Below, piece by piece: positions 44,957-58,199 of a DNA stretch of 64,000 nucleotides. The position numbers and the translations under genes are program-made. This stretch comes from Micromonospora sp. NBC_01813 (GTDB lineage: Bacteria > Actinomycetota > Actinomycetes > Mycobacteriales > Micromonosporaceae): NCBI RefSeq assembly GCF_035917335.1, contig NZ_CP109067.1, positions 2,107,001-2,171,000 of the forward strand, given 5' to 3'. Below the pieces are notes generated by a model that was not told the DNA's origin, searched no databases, and saw only the letters and a program-made list of their open reading frames with translations. Within the stretch, counting starts at the first letter, position 1, and every line of letters begins with the position of its first letter.

Positions 44957-45556
44957 TCAGCTGCGCTGCGGGTGGGCAGGCGCCAGAAACGATGAACCGA
45001 GCAATCCTACCAGCTCGGAGGCGGCCCGCTCGACCTGGTCATTCACCACGGTCACGTCGAACTCCTGCTCGGCGGCGAGCTCCTCGTCGGCGTGGGCGAG
45101 CCGCCGCAGGATCGTCTCCTCGTCGTCGGTACCCCGCCCGACGAGGCGTCGCTTCAGCTCCTCGACGCTCGGCGGGGCGAGGAAGACCAGCTGCGCCTGC
45201 GGCATCGCCTGGCGCACCTGGCGGGCGCCCTGCAGGTCGATCTTGAGCAGCACCGGTTCACCGGCCTGCAGCCGTTGTTCGACGGCCGTACGGGGGGTGC
45301 CGTACAGGTTGCCGGCGAACTCGGCCCATTCCAGCAACTGGCCGGTGGCGGCCATCCGCTCGAACTCGGACCGGTCGGCGAAGTAGTAGTGGACGCCGTC
45401 GACCTCGTAGTCGCGCATCGGCCGGGTGGTCACCGACACGGACAGCCAGATCCAGGGCGAGCGCTCCCGGATCAGCTCGATCACGCTGTCCTTGCCGACC
45501 CCGGAGGGGCCGGACAGGACAGTGAGCCGAGCTGCCGGGAGCGCGTCGTCATGCAT
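44957..45556 (-). CDS. gmk: Guanylate kinase
   Basis: A 199-residue kinase phosphorylating GMP to GDP. The P-loop [12 protein letters not shown], the GMP-binding [16 protein letters not shown] and [13 protein letters not shown] are visible, with later [13 protein letters not shown] and [16 protein letters not shown] 45556 is chosen; GTG 45562 is in frame just before it, and neither has a strong ribosome binding site. It is followed by rpoZ after a 113-bp gap. Confidence 0.95.
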   Translation of the reverse strand: MHDDALPAARLTVLSGPSGVGKDSVIELIRERSPWIWLSVSVTTRPMRDYEVDGVHYYFADRSEFERMAATGQLLEWAEFAGNLYGTPRTAVEQRLQAGEPVLLKIDLQGARQVRQAMPQAQLVFLAPPSVEELKRRLVGRGTDDEETILRRLAHADEELAAEQEFDVTVVNDQVERAASELVGLLGSSFLAPAHPQRS

Positions 45557-45588
45557 GGTCACTGCTTGTTTCTACACCCTGCCGCGAA

Positions 45589-45906
45589 TCAGTTCGCGGC
45601 GAACTCCCCGAGCAGCGCCTTGCGCTGCTGCTCGCCGAGGCCACGGAGACGCCGGCTGTCGGCGATCTTGAGCTTCTCCATGATCTGGGTCGCCCGGATC
45701 TTGCCGATGCCCGGCATCGCCTGCAGCACGGCGGAGACCTTGAGCTTGCCGACAACGTCGTCGGACTCCGCCCGGGCGAGCACGGCGGCGAGGGTGGTCT
45801 TGCCCTGCTTGAGCTGCTCCTTCAACTCAGCACGGGCCTTACGGATCTCCGCGGCCTTCTCCAGCGCGGCTGCGCGCTGTTCGGGGGTCAGTGACGGGAG
45901 CGGCAC
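45589..45906 (-). CDS. mihF: Actinobacterial integration host factor (mIHF)
   Basis: A 105-residue nucleoid-associated protein. The helical N-terminus (LTPEQRAAALEKAAEIRKARAEL) is followed by KTTLAAVLARAESDDVVGKLKV and a helix-hairpin-helix-like region (LQAMPGIGKIRATQIMEKL). This matches the actinobacterial mIHF family that bends DNA and supports phage integration; it is unrelated to proteobacterial IHF. GTG 45906 has GAGGAG upstream. The gene lies between pyrF and gmk as in other actinobacteria. Confidence 0.94.
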   Translation of the reverse strand: MPLPSLTPEQRAAALEKAAEIRKARAELKEQLKQGKTTLAAVLARAESDDVVGKLKVSAVLQAMPGIGKIRATQIMEKLKIADSRRLRGLGEQQRKALLGEFAAN

Positions 45907-45974
45907 CAGTTCTCCTCAGGTCCCTATCGCGACGGGCGGATCGCACCGCCGCATCTGTGAAACGTGGTGTGGCC

Positions 45975-46000
45975 GGGAACCAAAGGGGCATGTGGTTCCC
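45975..46000 (-). promoter_or_regulatory. Inverted repeat in the mihF leader
   Basis: GGGAACCA and TGGTTCCC form a perfect 8-bp inverted repeat with a 10-nt spacer, about 70 bp ahead of the mihF start. It could be an operator or leader hairpin; no specific regulator is recognised. Confidence 0.4.
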
Positions 46001-46052
46001 AGCGCCGGGAAAACTAGCGGTCAGCGACGTTTTCGGCAACGTGGGCACACCG

Positions 46053-46072
46053 CCATCACCTCGTGGTGATGG
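46053..46072 (-). terminator. Terminator hairpin after pyrF
   Basis: CCATCACC-TCGT-GGTGATGG is a perfect 8-bp stem starting 9 bp after the pyrF stop codon. It should end the pyrimidine operon ahead of mihF. Confidence 0.6.
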
Positions 46073-46081
46073 ATCGCTCAC

Positions 46082-46921
46082 TCAGATCGGACCACTCAGA
46101 ACGGCCCGACACTTAGCAAGCGTCTGTTCGGCTGACGCCCGCAGTCCGGACAGTTCCGGGCCGCTGTTCAGGACCTCTCTGGAGTACGAGGGAAGCACTG
46201 CGGAAAGGGCTTGCCCGAACACGGAGCGCAGGTCCTCGGGTCGCCCACCCTGCGCGCCCAACCCCGGCGCGAGCAGCGGTCCATTGACGCCGGACAGTTC
46301 GTGGCCGGTGTCACCAACGGTCGCACCAACCACCAGACCGAAACTCCCGATTGGCTCCGCACCCACGTTGAGCTGCGAAATCTCATCGATCACCGTCTGC
46401 GCGACCGTGCGCCCATCGGACACCCGTGCATGTTGCACCGCACGTCCCTCGGGATTCGAGGTGAGCGCGAGCACGAAAACACCGCCGCCGTGCTTGGCCG
46501 CCAGATCGAACATCGGCGCCAGCGCGCCGACGCCCAGGTACGGGCTGGCGGTGACCGCGTCGACGGCCAACGGACTCGCCGGATCGAGGTACGCCGCGGC
46601 GTAGGCGGCGGCGGTCGAACCGATGTCGCCGCGCTTCACATCGAGCAGTACCAGGACTCCAGCGGCACGCAACTGTCGGATAGTTGACTCAAGGACAGCG
46701 ATGCCTGCCGAGCCGAAACGCTCGAAGAAGGCCGACTGCGGCTTCGCCACCGCGACCACGTCACCAAGTGCCTCCACCACCGTCGCGGCGAACCTCGACA
46801 GGCCCTCGACGTCGTCCGGCAGCCCCCATCGGGCCAGCAGTTCGGGGTGTGGGTCGATGCCCACACAGAGCGGTCCCCGGGCGGCCATCGCCCGGTGCAG
46901 TCGCTGACCAAATGTCTCCAT
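46082..46921 (-). CDS. pyrF: Orotidine 5'-phosphate decarboxylase
   Basis: A 279-residue decarboxylase making UMP, the last step of de novo pyrimidine synthesis. It is the longer (type 2) form typical of actinobacteria and myxobacteria. Signatures are PLCVGIDPHPELL, LVLLDVKRGDIGSTA with the catalytic Lys and Asp, VDAVTASPYLG and LLAPGLGAQGG. ATG 46921 is chosen because GAGGG lies 8 nt ahead; an ATG at 46927 is too close to it. It follows bioA by 41 bp. Confidence 0.96.
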   Translation of the reverse strand: METFGQRLHRAMAARGPLCVGIDPHPELLARWGLPDDVEGLSRFAATVVEALGDVVAVAKPQSAFFERFGSAGIAVLESTIRQLRAAGVLVLLDVKRGDIGSTAAAYAAAYLDPASPLAVDAVTASPYLGVGALAPMFDLAAKHGGGVFVLALTSNPEGRAVQHARVSDGRTVAQTVIDEISQLNVGAEPIGSFGLVVGATVGDTGHELSGVNGPLLAPGLGAQGGRPEDLRSVFGQALSAVLPSYSREVLNSGPELSGLRASAEQTLAKCRAVLSGPI

Positions 46922-46962
46922 CGGCATTCCCTCCACTCGGGCGGTACCGCCGGGGGCCAACC

Positions 46963-48348
46963 TCAGCGCGGTACCGCGACGGCCGCAGCCGCCATCGCGC
47001 GGACGATCCGCGCGACATCGTCGTCGTCCGCCAGATAGGGCGGCATCGTGTAGATCAGGTCCCGGAACGGCCGCAGCCACACCCCGGCGGCCACCGCCGC
47101 CGTGGTGGCCGCCGGCAGGTCGACCGGACGGTCGAGCTGCACCACGCCGATGGCACCGAGGACGCGGACGTCGCGTACCCCGGGCAGGCCGGCGACCGGG
47201 GCGAGCCCGGCCCGCAGCGCGGCCTCGATCCGGCGCACCGACTCCTGCCAGTACGGCCGGACCGGGCCGGCAGGACCGTCAGCCCCGGCAGGACCGGCAG
47301 GACGGACCAGATCGGCCGGCGGCGAGGCCGGTGCCCGCAGCAGCTCGATCGAGGCGTTGGCGACCGCGCAGGCCAGCGGATTGCCCATGAAGGTCGGGCC
47401 GTGCGCCAGGACCCCGCCGGCGGAGATCCCAGCGGCCACCTCAGGCGTACACAGGGCGGCGGCCAGCGTCAGGTAGCCGCCGGTCAACGCCTTGCCCAGA
47501 CAGAGCACGTCCGGCGTGACCCCGGCATGCTCGGCGGCGAACAACGCCCCGGTCCGGCCGAACCCGGTGGCGATCTCGTCGAAGATCAGCAGCACGTCGT
47601 GGGCCGCGGTGACCTCACGCAGCGCCCGCAGGTACGCCGGGTGATGAAAGCGCATCCCGCCGGTGCCCTGCACGATCGGCTCCACGATCACCGCCGCGAG
47701 CTCGTCGGCGTGCCGGGCGATGCCGTCGACCAGCTCGGCGAGGTAGCGCTCGTCGGGTGGTGCGCCGAAGCCGTCCGGTGGTGCGCCGACGAACACCTGC
47801 GCCGGGAGCACGCCACGCCACAGGTGGTGCATCCCGCCCTCGGGGTCGCACACGCTCATCGGATGGAAGGTGTCGCCGTGGTAGCCGCCCCGCCAGGTGG
47901 CCAACCGCCGCTTGCCGGGCCGGCCCCGGGCCAACTGGTACTGCAGGCACATCTTGATCGCGACCTCGACGCTGACCGAACCCGAGTCGCAGAGGAAGAC
48001 GTGCTCCAGACCGGGCGGGGTGATCTCGACCAGGGTGCTGGCGAGCCGCACCGCCGGTTCGTGGGTCAGCCCGCCGAACATCACGTGCGCCATCCGGCCC
48101 AGCTGGTCGGTGACCGCGGCGTCGAGCACCGGGTGGCGGTAGCCGTGCACGGCGGCCCACCACGACGACATGCCGTCGATCAGCTCGCGGCCGTCGGCCA
48201 ACCGCAGCCGTACGCCGGCCGCGCTGTCGACCAGCAGGGGCGCCACGGCCGGCGGCAGGGCCGCGTACGGGTGCCAGACGTGCCGACCGTCCAACTCCAG
48301 CAACATCGCCGGATCGGGTCCACCCGCACCCGGCGACGCGGTGCTCAT
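46963..48348 (-). CDS. bioA: Adenosylmethionine-8-amino-7-oxononanoate aminotransferase
   Basis: A 461-residue class III PLP aminotransferase of the BioA type, transferring the amino group of S-adenosylmethionine to KAPA in biotin synthesis. Markers are [12 protein letters not shown] at the start, [27 protein letters not shown]-like ([16 protein letters not shown]), [11 protein letters not shown] and the PLP Lys in [14 protein letters not shown] Gly/Pro/Ala insertion ([14 protein letters not shown]) is seen near residue 350. The ATG at 48348 overlaps the pyrD stop as ATGA. Its place between pyrD and pyrF in the pyrimidine operon is unusual. No other biotin genes are in the window. Confidence 0.93.
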   Translation of the reverse strand: MSTASPGAGGPDPAMLLELDGRHVWHPYAALPPAVAPLLVDSAAGVRLRLADGRELIDGMSSWWAAVHGYRHPVLDAAVTDQLGRMAHVMFGGLTHEPAVRLASTLVEITPPGLEHVFLCDSGSVSVEVAIKMCLQYQLARGRPGKRRLATWRGGYHGDTFHPMSVCDPEGGMHHLWRGVLPAQVFVGAPPDGFGAPPDERYLAELVDGIARHADELAAVIVEPIVQGTGGMRFHHPAYLRALREVTAAHDVLLIFDEIATGFGRTGALFAAEHAGVTPDVLCLGKALTGGYLTLAAALCTPEVAAGISAGGVLAHGPTFMGNPLACAVANASIELLRAPASPPADLVRPAGPAGADGPAGPVRPYWQESVRRIEAALRAGLAPVAGLPGVRDVRVLGAIGVVQLDRPVDLPAATTAAVAAGVWLRPFRDLIYTMPPYLADDDDVARIVRAMAAAAVAVPR

Positions 48349-49411
48349 CGTCCCCGGGCCTGCCGGGCGATCGCCCGCACCAGCGCCGGGCCCCGGTAGA
48401 TGAAGCCGGTGTAGAGCTGCACCAGGCTGGCTCCGGCGTCGAACATCCGGGCGGCGTCGTCCGGGTCGAGGATGCCGCCGACGCCGATGACCGGCAGCCG
48501 ACCGTTGGTTTCCCGGTGTACGAAGGAGACCACCTCGCGGGCCCGCCCGGTCAGCGGACGGCCGGACAGACCGCCGGCCTCCCCGGCGCGGGCGGAGTCG
48601 GCGGCGGCCAGGCCGGACCGGGCCAGGGTCGTGTTGGTGGCGATCACCCCGGCGGCGCCCCGGGCCAGGCAGACCTCCAGCAGTTCGGCGATGGCCGGCT
48701 CGGACAGGTCCGGCGCGATCTTGACCAGGATGGGTCGCTCCCCCACCAGGGTGGCCAGCAGCGTATCCAGGTGTGCCCGGTCCTGCAGTTGGCGCAACCC
48801 GGGTGTGTTCGGCGACGAGACGTTGATCGCGAAGTACTGGCCGTACCCGCTGAGTGCCTTGTACGCGGCCAGATAGTCGTCGACCGCCTCCTCGATTGGG
48901 GCGACCTTCGACTTGCCGAGCGAGATGCCCAGCGGCACCGGGCGGTCGGCGTGCGCCGGATGGGACCGGCCGAAGCCGGGCCGGTCGGACAGCGGGCCGA
49001 GGACCGCCAGCCGGTCGGCGAGCGCCTCGGCACCGGCGTTGTTGAACCCCATCCGGTTGATCACCGCTTCGCTGGCCGGCAGCCGGAACAGCCGGGGTCG
49101 GGCGTTGCCCGGCTGTGGATGGGCGGTCACCGTGCCGACCTCGACGAAGCCGAAGCCGAGCGCCGGCCAGGCGGGCAGCGCCAGGCCGTCCTTGTCCATC
49201 CCGGCGGCGAGCCCGACCGGGTTGGGGAAGTCGACCCCGAAGACGGTACGCGGCGCGGCAACCGCGTACCGGGTGCGCAGCGCGGCCAGCGCCACCGGGT
49301 GGCGGGCGACGGCCGCCAGTCGGTGCAGCGTCCACTCGTGGGCGGTCTCGGCGTCACCGCCGCCGAGCCGGAACAGCGCCGACCTGGCCAGCCGGTAGCC
49401 GCCGGCGCCGC

Positions 49412-49415
<4 letters not shown>
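48345..49415 (-). CDS. pyrD: Dihydroorotate dehydrogenase (quinone), class 2
   Basis: A 356-residue FMN enzyme oxidising dihydroorotate to orotate with quinone. The N-terminal helices ([21 protein letters not shown]) are the membrane-associating part that defines class 2. The core has [38 protein letters not shown] (catalytic Ser region), LVKIAPDLS and [15 protein letters not shown] 49415 overlaps the carB stop as GTGA. Confidence 0.97.
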
Positions 49416-52745
<3,330 letters not shown>

Positions 52746-52753
<8 letters not shown>

Positions 52754-53918
52754 GCTTTCCCTCGATCAGCTCGACGAACCGGTCGAACAGGTAGTCCGCG
52801 TCGTGCGGGCCGGCCGCCGCTTCCGGGTGGTACTGGACGGTGAACGCCGGCACGTCGCGTGCCCGCAGCCCCTCGACCACGTCGTCGTTGAGGCACACGT
52901 GGCTCACCTCGACGCCGCCGAAGTCGGTGTCGATCACCGTGTTCAGCGGAGCGTCCACGGCGAACCCGTGGTTGTGGCTGGTCACCTCGACCTTGCCGGT
53001 GGTGCGGTCGAGCACCGGCTGGTTGATGCCGCGGTGGCCGTAGCCGAGCTTGTAGGTGTCGAAGCCCAGGGCCCGGCCGAGGATCTGCGAGCCGAAGCAG
53101 ATGCCGAACAGCGGCGTACCCCGGGCCATCACCTGCCGGGCCAGTTCGACCGCGTGGTGTGCGGTGGCCGGGTCGCCGGGGCCGGGTGAGAAGAACACCG
53201 CGTCCGGGCCGGTGGCCAGGATCTCGTCCAGCGTCGAGCCGGCCGGCAGCACGTGGGTGGTCACCCCGCGCTGGGCCAGCCGGCGCGGCACGTTGCGCTT
53301 GATGCCCAGGTCCAGCGCGGCGACCGTGTAGCGGTGCTCACCCTGGGCGGTGACCGTGTACGGGTCGGCGGTGGTCACCTCGGCGGACAGGTCGGCACCG
53401 ACCATCTGCGGGGCGGACCGGACCCGGGCCAGCAGCTCCTGCGGGTCGTCGGTGCGGCTGGACACACCGACCCGCATCGCGCCCCGGTCGCGTAGGTGGC
53501 GGGTGAGCGCCCGGGTGTCGACCCCGCAGATGCCGACGACGCCCTCGTCGGCCAGCCGCTGCTCCAGGTCGCCGGTGGACCGCCAGTTCGACGGCCGGCG
53601 GGCCGGGTCGCGCACCACGTAGCCGGCGACCCAGATCCGGTCGGACTCGTCGTCGTCGCTGTTGACGCCGGTGTTGCCGATGTGCGGTGCGGTCTGCACC
53701 ACCACCTGCCGGTGGTACGACGGGTCGGTCAGCGTCTCCTGGTAGCCGGTCATCGCGGTGGTGAAGACCGCCTCGCCGAAGGTCTCCCCGATCGCGCCGT
53801 AGCTCTCGCCGGGGAAGATCCGGCCGTCCTCGAGCACCAGCAGCGCCGGCCGGCGCGGCCGGCCGCCGTTCGCGGCGGGGTCGGTGGAGTCGGTCGGGGT
53901 CGTGGTCGGGTCGCTCAT
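52746..53918 (-). CDS. carA: Carbamoyl-phosphate synthase small subunit
   Basis: A 390-residue glutamine amidotransferase subunit supplying ammonia to CarB. The N-terminal domain has [22 protein letters not shown]. The class I glutaminase domain has the catalytic Cys in [27 protein letters not shown], and the His/Glu pair in [13 protein letters not shown]. The start at 53918 overlaps the pyrC stop as ATGA; the extra membrane-protein gene that often separates pyrC and carA in actinobacteria is absent here. Confidence 0.97.
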
Positions 53919-55213
53919 CGCACGGCCTTTCCGTCGAGCACGGTCGCCTGGCCGTGCAGGAAGGTGGCGACCACCTGGCCGGGCAGCACCATCCGCGCGT
54001 ACGGGGTGTTGCGGCTGCGGCTGGCCGACTCGCCCGGGTCGACGGTCCGGCTGGCGGCCGGGTCGACCAGGGTGAGGTTCGCCGGGACGCCCGGCGCGGG
54101 GGTGTGCCCGTGCGCGGTCAGCCCGGCGATCCGGGCCGGGGCCCGGGACATCCGCTCGGCGATCAGGTCCCAGTCTGGTTCACCGTCGGCGTCGTGCAGC
54201 GCGGTCGTGAGCAGCACCACGGACAGGGCGGTCTCCAACCCGAGCATGCCGGGTCGGGCGTACGCCCATTCGCACTCTTTGTCCTCGACCGCGTGTGGTG
54301 CGTGGTCGGTCGCGACGATGTCGATGACGCCCTCGGCGAGCGCGGCGCGCAGCGCCGCCACGTCCGTACCGGTGCGCAGTGGCGGGTTGACCTTGAACAC
54401 CGGGTCGTAGCCGGCCGGGGCCTCGTGGGTGAGCAGCAGGTGGTGCGGGGTGACCTCGGCGGTGATCCGCACCCCGCGGGCCTTGGCCTGGCGGACGATC
54501 TCCACGCTGCCGGCGGTGGACAGGTGGCAGACGTGCAACCGGCTGCCGACGTGCTCGGCGAGCAGCGCGTCGCGGGCGATGATCGCCTCCTCGGCCACCG
54601 CCGGCCAGCCGGTGAGGCCGAGCCGGGTGGAGACCTCACCCTCGTGCATCTGGGCGCCCTCGGTCAGCCGTGGCTCCTCGGCGTGCTGGGCGATGATGCC
54701 GTCGAACGCCTTGACGTACTCCAGGGCCCGGCGCATCAGCCGGGGGTCGGCGACGCAGTGCCCGTCGTCGGAGAAGATCCGGACAGTGGCCGCGGAATCG
54801 GCCATCGCGCCCAGCTCGGCGAGGTGCTCGCCGGCCAGTCCGACGGTGACCGCGCCGATCGGCTGTACGTCGACCAGGCCGGCCTGTCGACCCAGCCGCC
54901 AGACCTGCTCGACGACGCCGGCGGTGTCGGCCACCGGTGAGGTGTTCGCCATCGCGCAGACCGCGGTGTAACCACCGAGCGCGGCGGCCCGCGAACCGGT
55001 CTCGACCGTCTCGGCGTCCTCGCGACCCGGCTCGCGCAGGTGGGTGTGCAGGTCGACCAGGCCGGGCAACGCGACGAGACCGTCGGCGTCGATCACCTGG
55101 GCGTCGGCGGCGGTCAGCCCGGGGCCGGCCTCGGCGACGACGCCGTCGCGCAACAGCAGGTCGGCGCGGTCCCGGCCGAGGACGCGGACCCCCTTGATCA
55201 GGTACGGGCGCAC
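53915..55213 (-). CDS. pyrC: Dihydroorotase
   Basis: A 432-residue zinc amidohydrolase closing the dihydroorotate ring. Metal ligands sit in [12 protein letters not shown], and other signatures are [24 protein letters not shown] and [16 protein letters not shown] 55213 has AAAGGA upstream and follows pyrB by 76 bp. Confidence 0.97.
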   Translation of the reverse strand: MRPYLIKGVRVLGRDRADLLLRDGVVAEAGPGLTAADAQVIDADGLVALPGLVDLHTHLREPGREDAETVETGSRAAALGGYTAVCAMANTSPVADTAGVVEQVWRLGRQAGLVDVQPIGAVTVGLAGEHLAELGAMADSAATVRIFSDDGHCVADPRLMRRALEYVKAFDGIIAQHAEEPRLTEGAQMHEGEVSTRLGLTGWPAVAEEAIIARDALLAEHVGSRLHVCHLSTAGSVEIVRQAKARGVRITAEVTPHHLLLTHEAPAGYDPVFKVNPPLRTGTDVAALRAALAEGVIDIVATDHAPHAVEDKECEWAYARPGMLGLETALSVVLLTTALHDADGEPDWDLIAERMSRAPARIAGLTAHGHTPAPGVPANLTLVDPAASRTVDPGESASRSRNTPYARMVLPGQVVATFLHGQATVLDGKAVR

Positions 55214-55289
55214 AGCGAGATCCTTTCCGTCGGCAGCGTGGGGTCCGTGGGGGACGTGAGGTGTTCGTGGTGCTGGTTACCGCTGCGCC

Positions 55290-56216
55290 TCACGCGCCGC
55301 GTCCGCCCAGCAGCAGGTAGAGCACGGCCATCCGGACGCTTACCCCGTTGGCGACCTGTTCCACGATCGTGGAGCGGGGTGAGTCGGCGACGTCGGCGGA
55401 GATCTCCATGCCGCGGTTCATCGGGCCGGGGTGCATGACGATCGCGTGTTCGGGCATCCGACGCAGCCGGGTGCCGTCCAGTCCGTAGCGGCGGGCGTAC
55501 TCACGGGCGGACGGGAAGTACGAGTCCGCCATCCGCTCGTGCTGGACCCGCAGCATCATCACCACGTCGGCGGTGGGCAGCGCGGCGTCGAGGTCGTAGC
55601 CGACCTGCACGCCGGGGGCGAGCGCGGCGACGATGTCGACCGGGATCAGCGGTGGTGGCCCGACCAGGGTGACCTTCGCCCCGAGGGTGGCCAGCAGCAG
55701 CACGTTGGACCGGGCGACCCTGCTGTGCAGCACGTCGCCGACGATCACCACGTGCAGGCCGGCGAGGCGGCCCAGCCGGGCCCGGATGGTGTACGCGTCG
55801 AGCAGCGCCTGGGTGGGGTGCTCGTGGGTGCCGTCACCGGCGTTGATCACCGACCCGTCGACCCAGTTGGCGAGCCGGTGGGGCGCGCCGGAGGCGGGAT
55901 GGCGGATGACCACCGCGTCGGCGCCCATCGCCTGCAGGGTCAGCGCGGTGTCCTTGAGGCTCTCGCCCTTGGAGACGCTGGATCCCTTGGCCGAGAAGTT
56001 GATCACGTCGGCGGAGAGCCGCTTCGCGGCGGCCTCGAACGAGATCCGGGTCCGGGTGGAGTCCTCGTAGAAGAGGTTGACCACGGTCCGGCCGCGCAAC
56101 GTGGGGAGCTTCTTGACCTCCCGGCCGGCCAGCGAGGCGAGCTCCACCGCGGTGTCCAGGATCTGGGTGGCGGTGGCCGCGTCGAGGTCGGCGCCGGAGA
56201 GCAGGTGCTTGATCAT
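55290..56216 (-). CDS. pyrB: Aspartate carbamoyltransferase catalytic subunit
   Basis: A 308-residue enzyme joining carbamoyl phosphate and aspartate. It shows the carbamoyl-phosphate motif [49 protein letters not shown] and a late [11 protein letters not shown]. No regulatory subunit is encoded, as usual outside enterobacteria. ATG 56216 shares its first base with the pyrR stop (TGATG); GTG 56219 is an alternative with GGAGGGG upstream of both. Confidence 0.97.
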   Translation of the reverse strand: MIKHLLSGADLDAATATQILDTAVELASLAGREVKKLPTLRGRTVVNLFYEDSTRTRISFEAAAKRLSADVINFSAKGSSVSKGESLKDTALTLQAMGADAVVIRHPASGAPHRLANWVDGSVINAGDGTHEHPTQALLDAYTIRARLGRLAGLHVVIVGDVLHSRVARSNVLLLATLGAKVTLVGPPPLIPVDIVAALAPGVQVGYDLDAALPTADVVMMLRVQHERMADSYFPSAREYARRYGLDGTRLRRMPEHAIVMHPGPMNRGMEISADVADSPRSTIVEQVANGVSVRMAVLYLLLGGRGA

Positions 56217-56833
56217 CACTGTCCCCTCCCCCGCTGCGGGTCCTGCGGTGCGACACCGGCGGAGCTGAACAGCCGCACCTCGTCGACGCCGTCGGTCTCG
56301 GCGAGCAGCACCTTCACGTTCTCGGTGAGCGCGGTGGGGATGTTCTTGCCGACATAGTCGGCCCGGATCGGCAGCTCCCGGTGGCCCCGGTCGACCAGGA
56401 CCCCCAACTGCACCGAACTCGGCCGGCCGAGGTTGCTGATGGCGTCCAGCGCGGCCCGTACGGTGCGGCCGGAGTAGAGCACGTCGTCGACCAGGATCAC
56501 CCGCTGTCCGTCGATCCCGCCCGGCGGCAGATCGGTCGGGCCGACCGCCCGGGTGGCCTTGAGCCGCAGATCGTCCCGGAAAAGAGTGATATCCAGCACA
56601 CCGACCGGCACACTGACGCCCTCGAATGTCCGGATTCGGGCGGCGAGACGCCGGGCGAGTGGAATGCCCCTGGTGGGGATACCCAGCAGGACGGTGCGTT
56701 GTGCCCCGTTGGTCTTTTCCAGCACCTGATGGGCGATCCGGTCGACGACGCGTTGAATGTCTGCGCTGGTCAAGATGCACTTAACGGACTGTGGCATCGT
56801 CGTCGATGATTGGGTGGCCGATGGGTAGGCCAC
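56216..56833 (-). CDS. pyrR: PyrR bifunctional regulator/uracil phosphoribosyltransferase
   Basis: A 205-residue RNA-binding regulator of pyrimidine genes with weak uracil phosphoribosyltransferase activity. The PRPP-binding motif [18 protein letters not shown], the N-terminal [19 protein letters not shown], the [14 protein letters not shown] block and [21 protein letters not shown] are typical. GTG 56833 is the start because a full AAGGAGG (56840-56846) lies 6 nt upstream. It opens the pyr operon, and a PyrR binding loop overlaps its own ribosome binding site. Confidence 0.97.
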   Translation of the reverse strand: MAYPSATQSSTTMPQSVKCILTSADIQRVVDRIAHQVLEKTNGAQRTVLLGIPTRGIPLARRLAARIRTFEGVSVPVGVLDITLFRDDLRLKATRAVGPTDLPPGGIDGQRVILVDDVLYSGRTVRAALDAISNLGRPSSVQLGVLVDRGHRELPIRADYVGKNIPTALTENVKVLLAETDGVDEVRLFSSAGVAPQDPQRGRGQ

Positions 56834-56839
56834 AGCGGA

Positions 56840-56876
56840 CCTCCTTCCCCGCCTCACAGGACGGGTCGTTAAAGGA
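56840..56876 (-). promoter_or_regulatory. PyrR binding loop overlapping the pyrR ribosome binding site
   Basis: Read on the minus strand, CCCG-UCC-UGUGA-GG-CGGG forms a hairpin with the UCC/GG and loop bases of the known PyrR RNA recognition element. Immediately 3' comes AAGGAGG, the pyrR ribosome binding site. Its AAGGA can also pair with UCCUU just 5' of the hairpin. UMP/PRPP-controlled binding of PyrR would hide the ribosome binding site, giving translational repression of pyrR and the coupled operon. This mode is known from mycobacteria, unlike Bacillus attenuation. Confidence 0.8.
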
Positions 56877-56890
56877 TGTCGGGGGCACCG

Positions 56891-56909
56891 CCAGCCGGGC
56901 ACCGGCTGG
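56891..56909 (-). promoter_or_regulatory. Additional hairpin in the pyrR leader
   Basis: CCAGCCGG-GCA-CCGGCTGG is a perfect 8-bp stem with a 3-nt loop, about 15 bp upstream of the PyrR binding loop in the operon leader. Its role is unknown; it may insulate or time folding of the regulatory element. Confidence 0.45.
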
Positions 56910-57121
56910 TCAGCGGTCACGGCGAACGTTACCAGTGTCCCGTTGCCGGGCAGCGCAGGGGCGCTGAGTGTCGCATCAGTAAGACGAAATTCCGGGCAAG
57001 TCGTTACGATCTTGCTCACTCATTACTATTCACCACTTGACCGCGCTTGCGAACCGCCGTACCGTCACGCTCCGTAGCGATCGCTGGGGAAAGCCCCGGG
57101 CAAAGCACTGGGAGAGTCCGA

Positions 57122-57610
57122 ATGCCCTCTGAGTACGCCAAGTCGTTGGGCGCCCGCCTGCGCTCCATCCGTCAGCAGCAGGGGCTGTCCCTGCAGGGGG
57201 TGGAGGAGAAGTCGAACGGGCGCTGGAAGGCTGTCGTCGTCGGTTCCTACGAGCGTGGGGACCGGGCTGTCACCGTCTCCCGCCTCGCTGAACTGGCCGA
57301 CTTCTACCGGGTACCCGTGTCGGAACTACTGCCGGACGGCAGTGGCGTACGCCACGAACCCACCAGCAAGATCGTCCTGGATCTGGAGCGGCTGTACGAC
57401 GAGGCCGGCGAGGACCTCGCCTACGTCGCCCGGTACGCACGGGCGATCCAGCAGCAGCGTGGCGACTACAACGGCCGGGTGCTGTCTATCCGCGCCGACG
57501 ATCTGCGGGCCCTGGCCATCGTGTACGACTCGTCGCCGTCCGGCCTGATCGAACGGCTGAACGAGCACGGCGTACTGGTCGCCGACCCGCGGGCGTTCTT
57601 CGCCTCCTGA
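57122..57610 (+). CDS. bldD: BldD developmental regulator
   Basis: A 162-residue transcription factor. The N-terminal XRE-type helix-turn-helix (residues 5-72; KSLGARLRSIRQQQGLSLQGVEEKS) is nearly identical to known BldD, and the C-terminal domain binds cyclic di-GMP. The binding signature is present as RGD (113-115), eight residues, then RADD (124-127); the S. coelicolor motif is RGD-x8-RQDD, so Gln is replaced by Ala. BldD with c-di-GMP represses sporulation genes during vegetative growth. ATG 57122 has GGAGAG upstream. It is divergent from pyrR across about 290 bp. Confidence 0.95.
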   Translation: MPSEYAKSLGARLRSIRQQQGLSLQGVEEKSNGRWKAVVVGSYERGDRAVTVSRLAELADFYRVPVSELLPDGSGVRHEPTSKIVLDLERLYDEAGEDLAYVARYARAIQQQRGDYNGRVLSIRADDLRALAIVYDSSPSGLIERLNEHGVLVADPRAFFAS

Positions 57611-57639
57611 CGGGGGATTTCCACCTCCTGACGGCAACA

Positions 57640-57689
57640 CACAGCGCTGGCGGGGCCCGATCGGTGAATCGGGCCCCGCCAGCGCTGTG
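57640..57689. terminator. Perfect 22-bp terminator hairpin between bldD and nusB
   Basis: CACAGCGCTGGCGGGGCCCG plus AT is repeated inverted after a CGGTGA loop, with all 22 pairs matching. It lies 30 bp behind the bldD stop and about 80 bp beyond the convergent nusB stop. It can serve both directions. No T-run is present. Confidence 0.85.
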
Positions 57690-57767
57690 GCCGTTGCGCA
57701 ACGCTGTGGCGGTCGCCGGGCCGGCCGGCCCGGCGGGACGTCGCCACGGCCGGCCGCCAGACGGCAG

Positions 57768-58199
57768 CTAGTGCGGGGTGTACTCCGCGATCCGGTCCAG
57801 CAGGCCGTTGAGGAACCGGGGCGAGTCGTCAGTCGACATCTGCCGGGCCAACTCCACCGCCTCGGTGATCGCCACCGGATCGTCGATCTCGTCGACGTAG
57901 AGCAACTCGTAGACGGCGATCCGGGCGAGGTTGCGATCCACCACCGGCATCCGGTCCAGTGTCCAGCCCTCGGCGTAGCTGCCGATCAGCTCGTCGATCC
58001 GGGCGCGGTGGGCCGCGACCCCCTCCACCAGGCCTATCGCATAGTCGAGGTGTTCCGGACGCGGCGAGAGCCGGGCCAGGTAGCCGACCAGCACCTGCGG
58101 CGGCGGCAGGTCCCGCATGTCCGCCTCGTAGAGCACGTCGAGTGCCCGCTTACGCGCCTTGCGGCGCGCCGGCATCGAGGTCTTGGGACCCTCGGCCAT
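57768..58199 (-). CDS. nusB: Transcription antitermination factor NusB
   Basis: A 143-residue all-helical RNA-binding protein acting in rRNA antitermination. Signatures are PARRKARKRALDVLYEADMRD at the start, RIDELIGSYAEGWTLDRMPVVDRNLARIAVYELLY in the middle and ITEAVELARQMSTDDSPRFLNGLLDRIAE near the end. ATG 58199 overlaps the efp stop as TGATG. It is the last gene of the aro-efp-nusB operon. Confidence 0.96.
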   Translation of the reverse strand: MAEGPKTSMPARRKARKRALDVLYEADMRDLPPPQVLVGYLARLSPRPEHLDYAIGLVEGVAAHRARIDELIGSYAEGWTLDRMPVVDRNLARIAVYELLYVDEIDDPVAITEAVELARQMSTDDSPRFLNGLLDRIAEYTPH

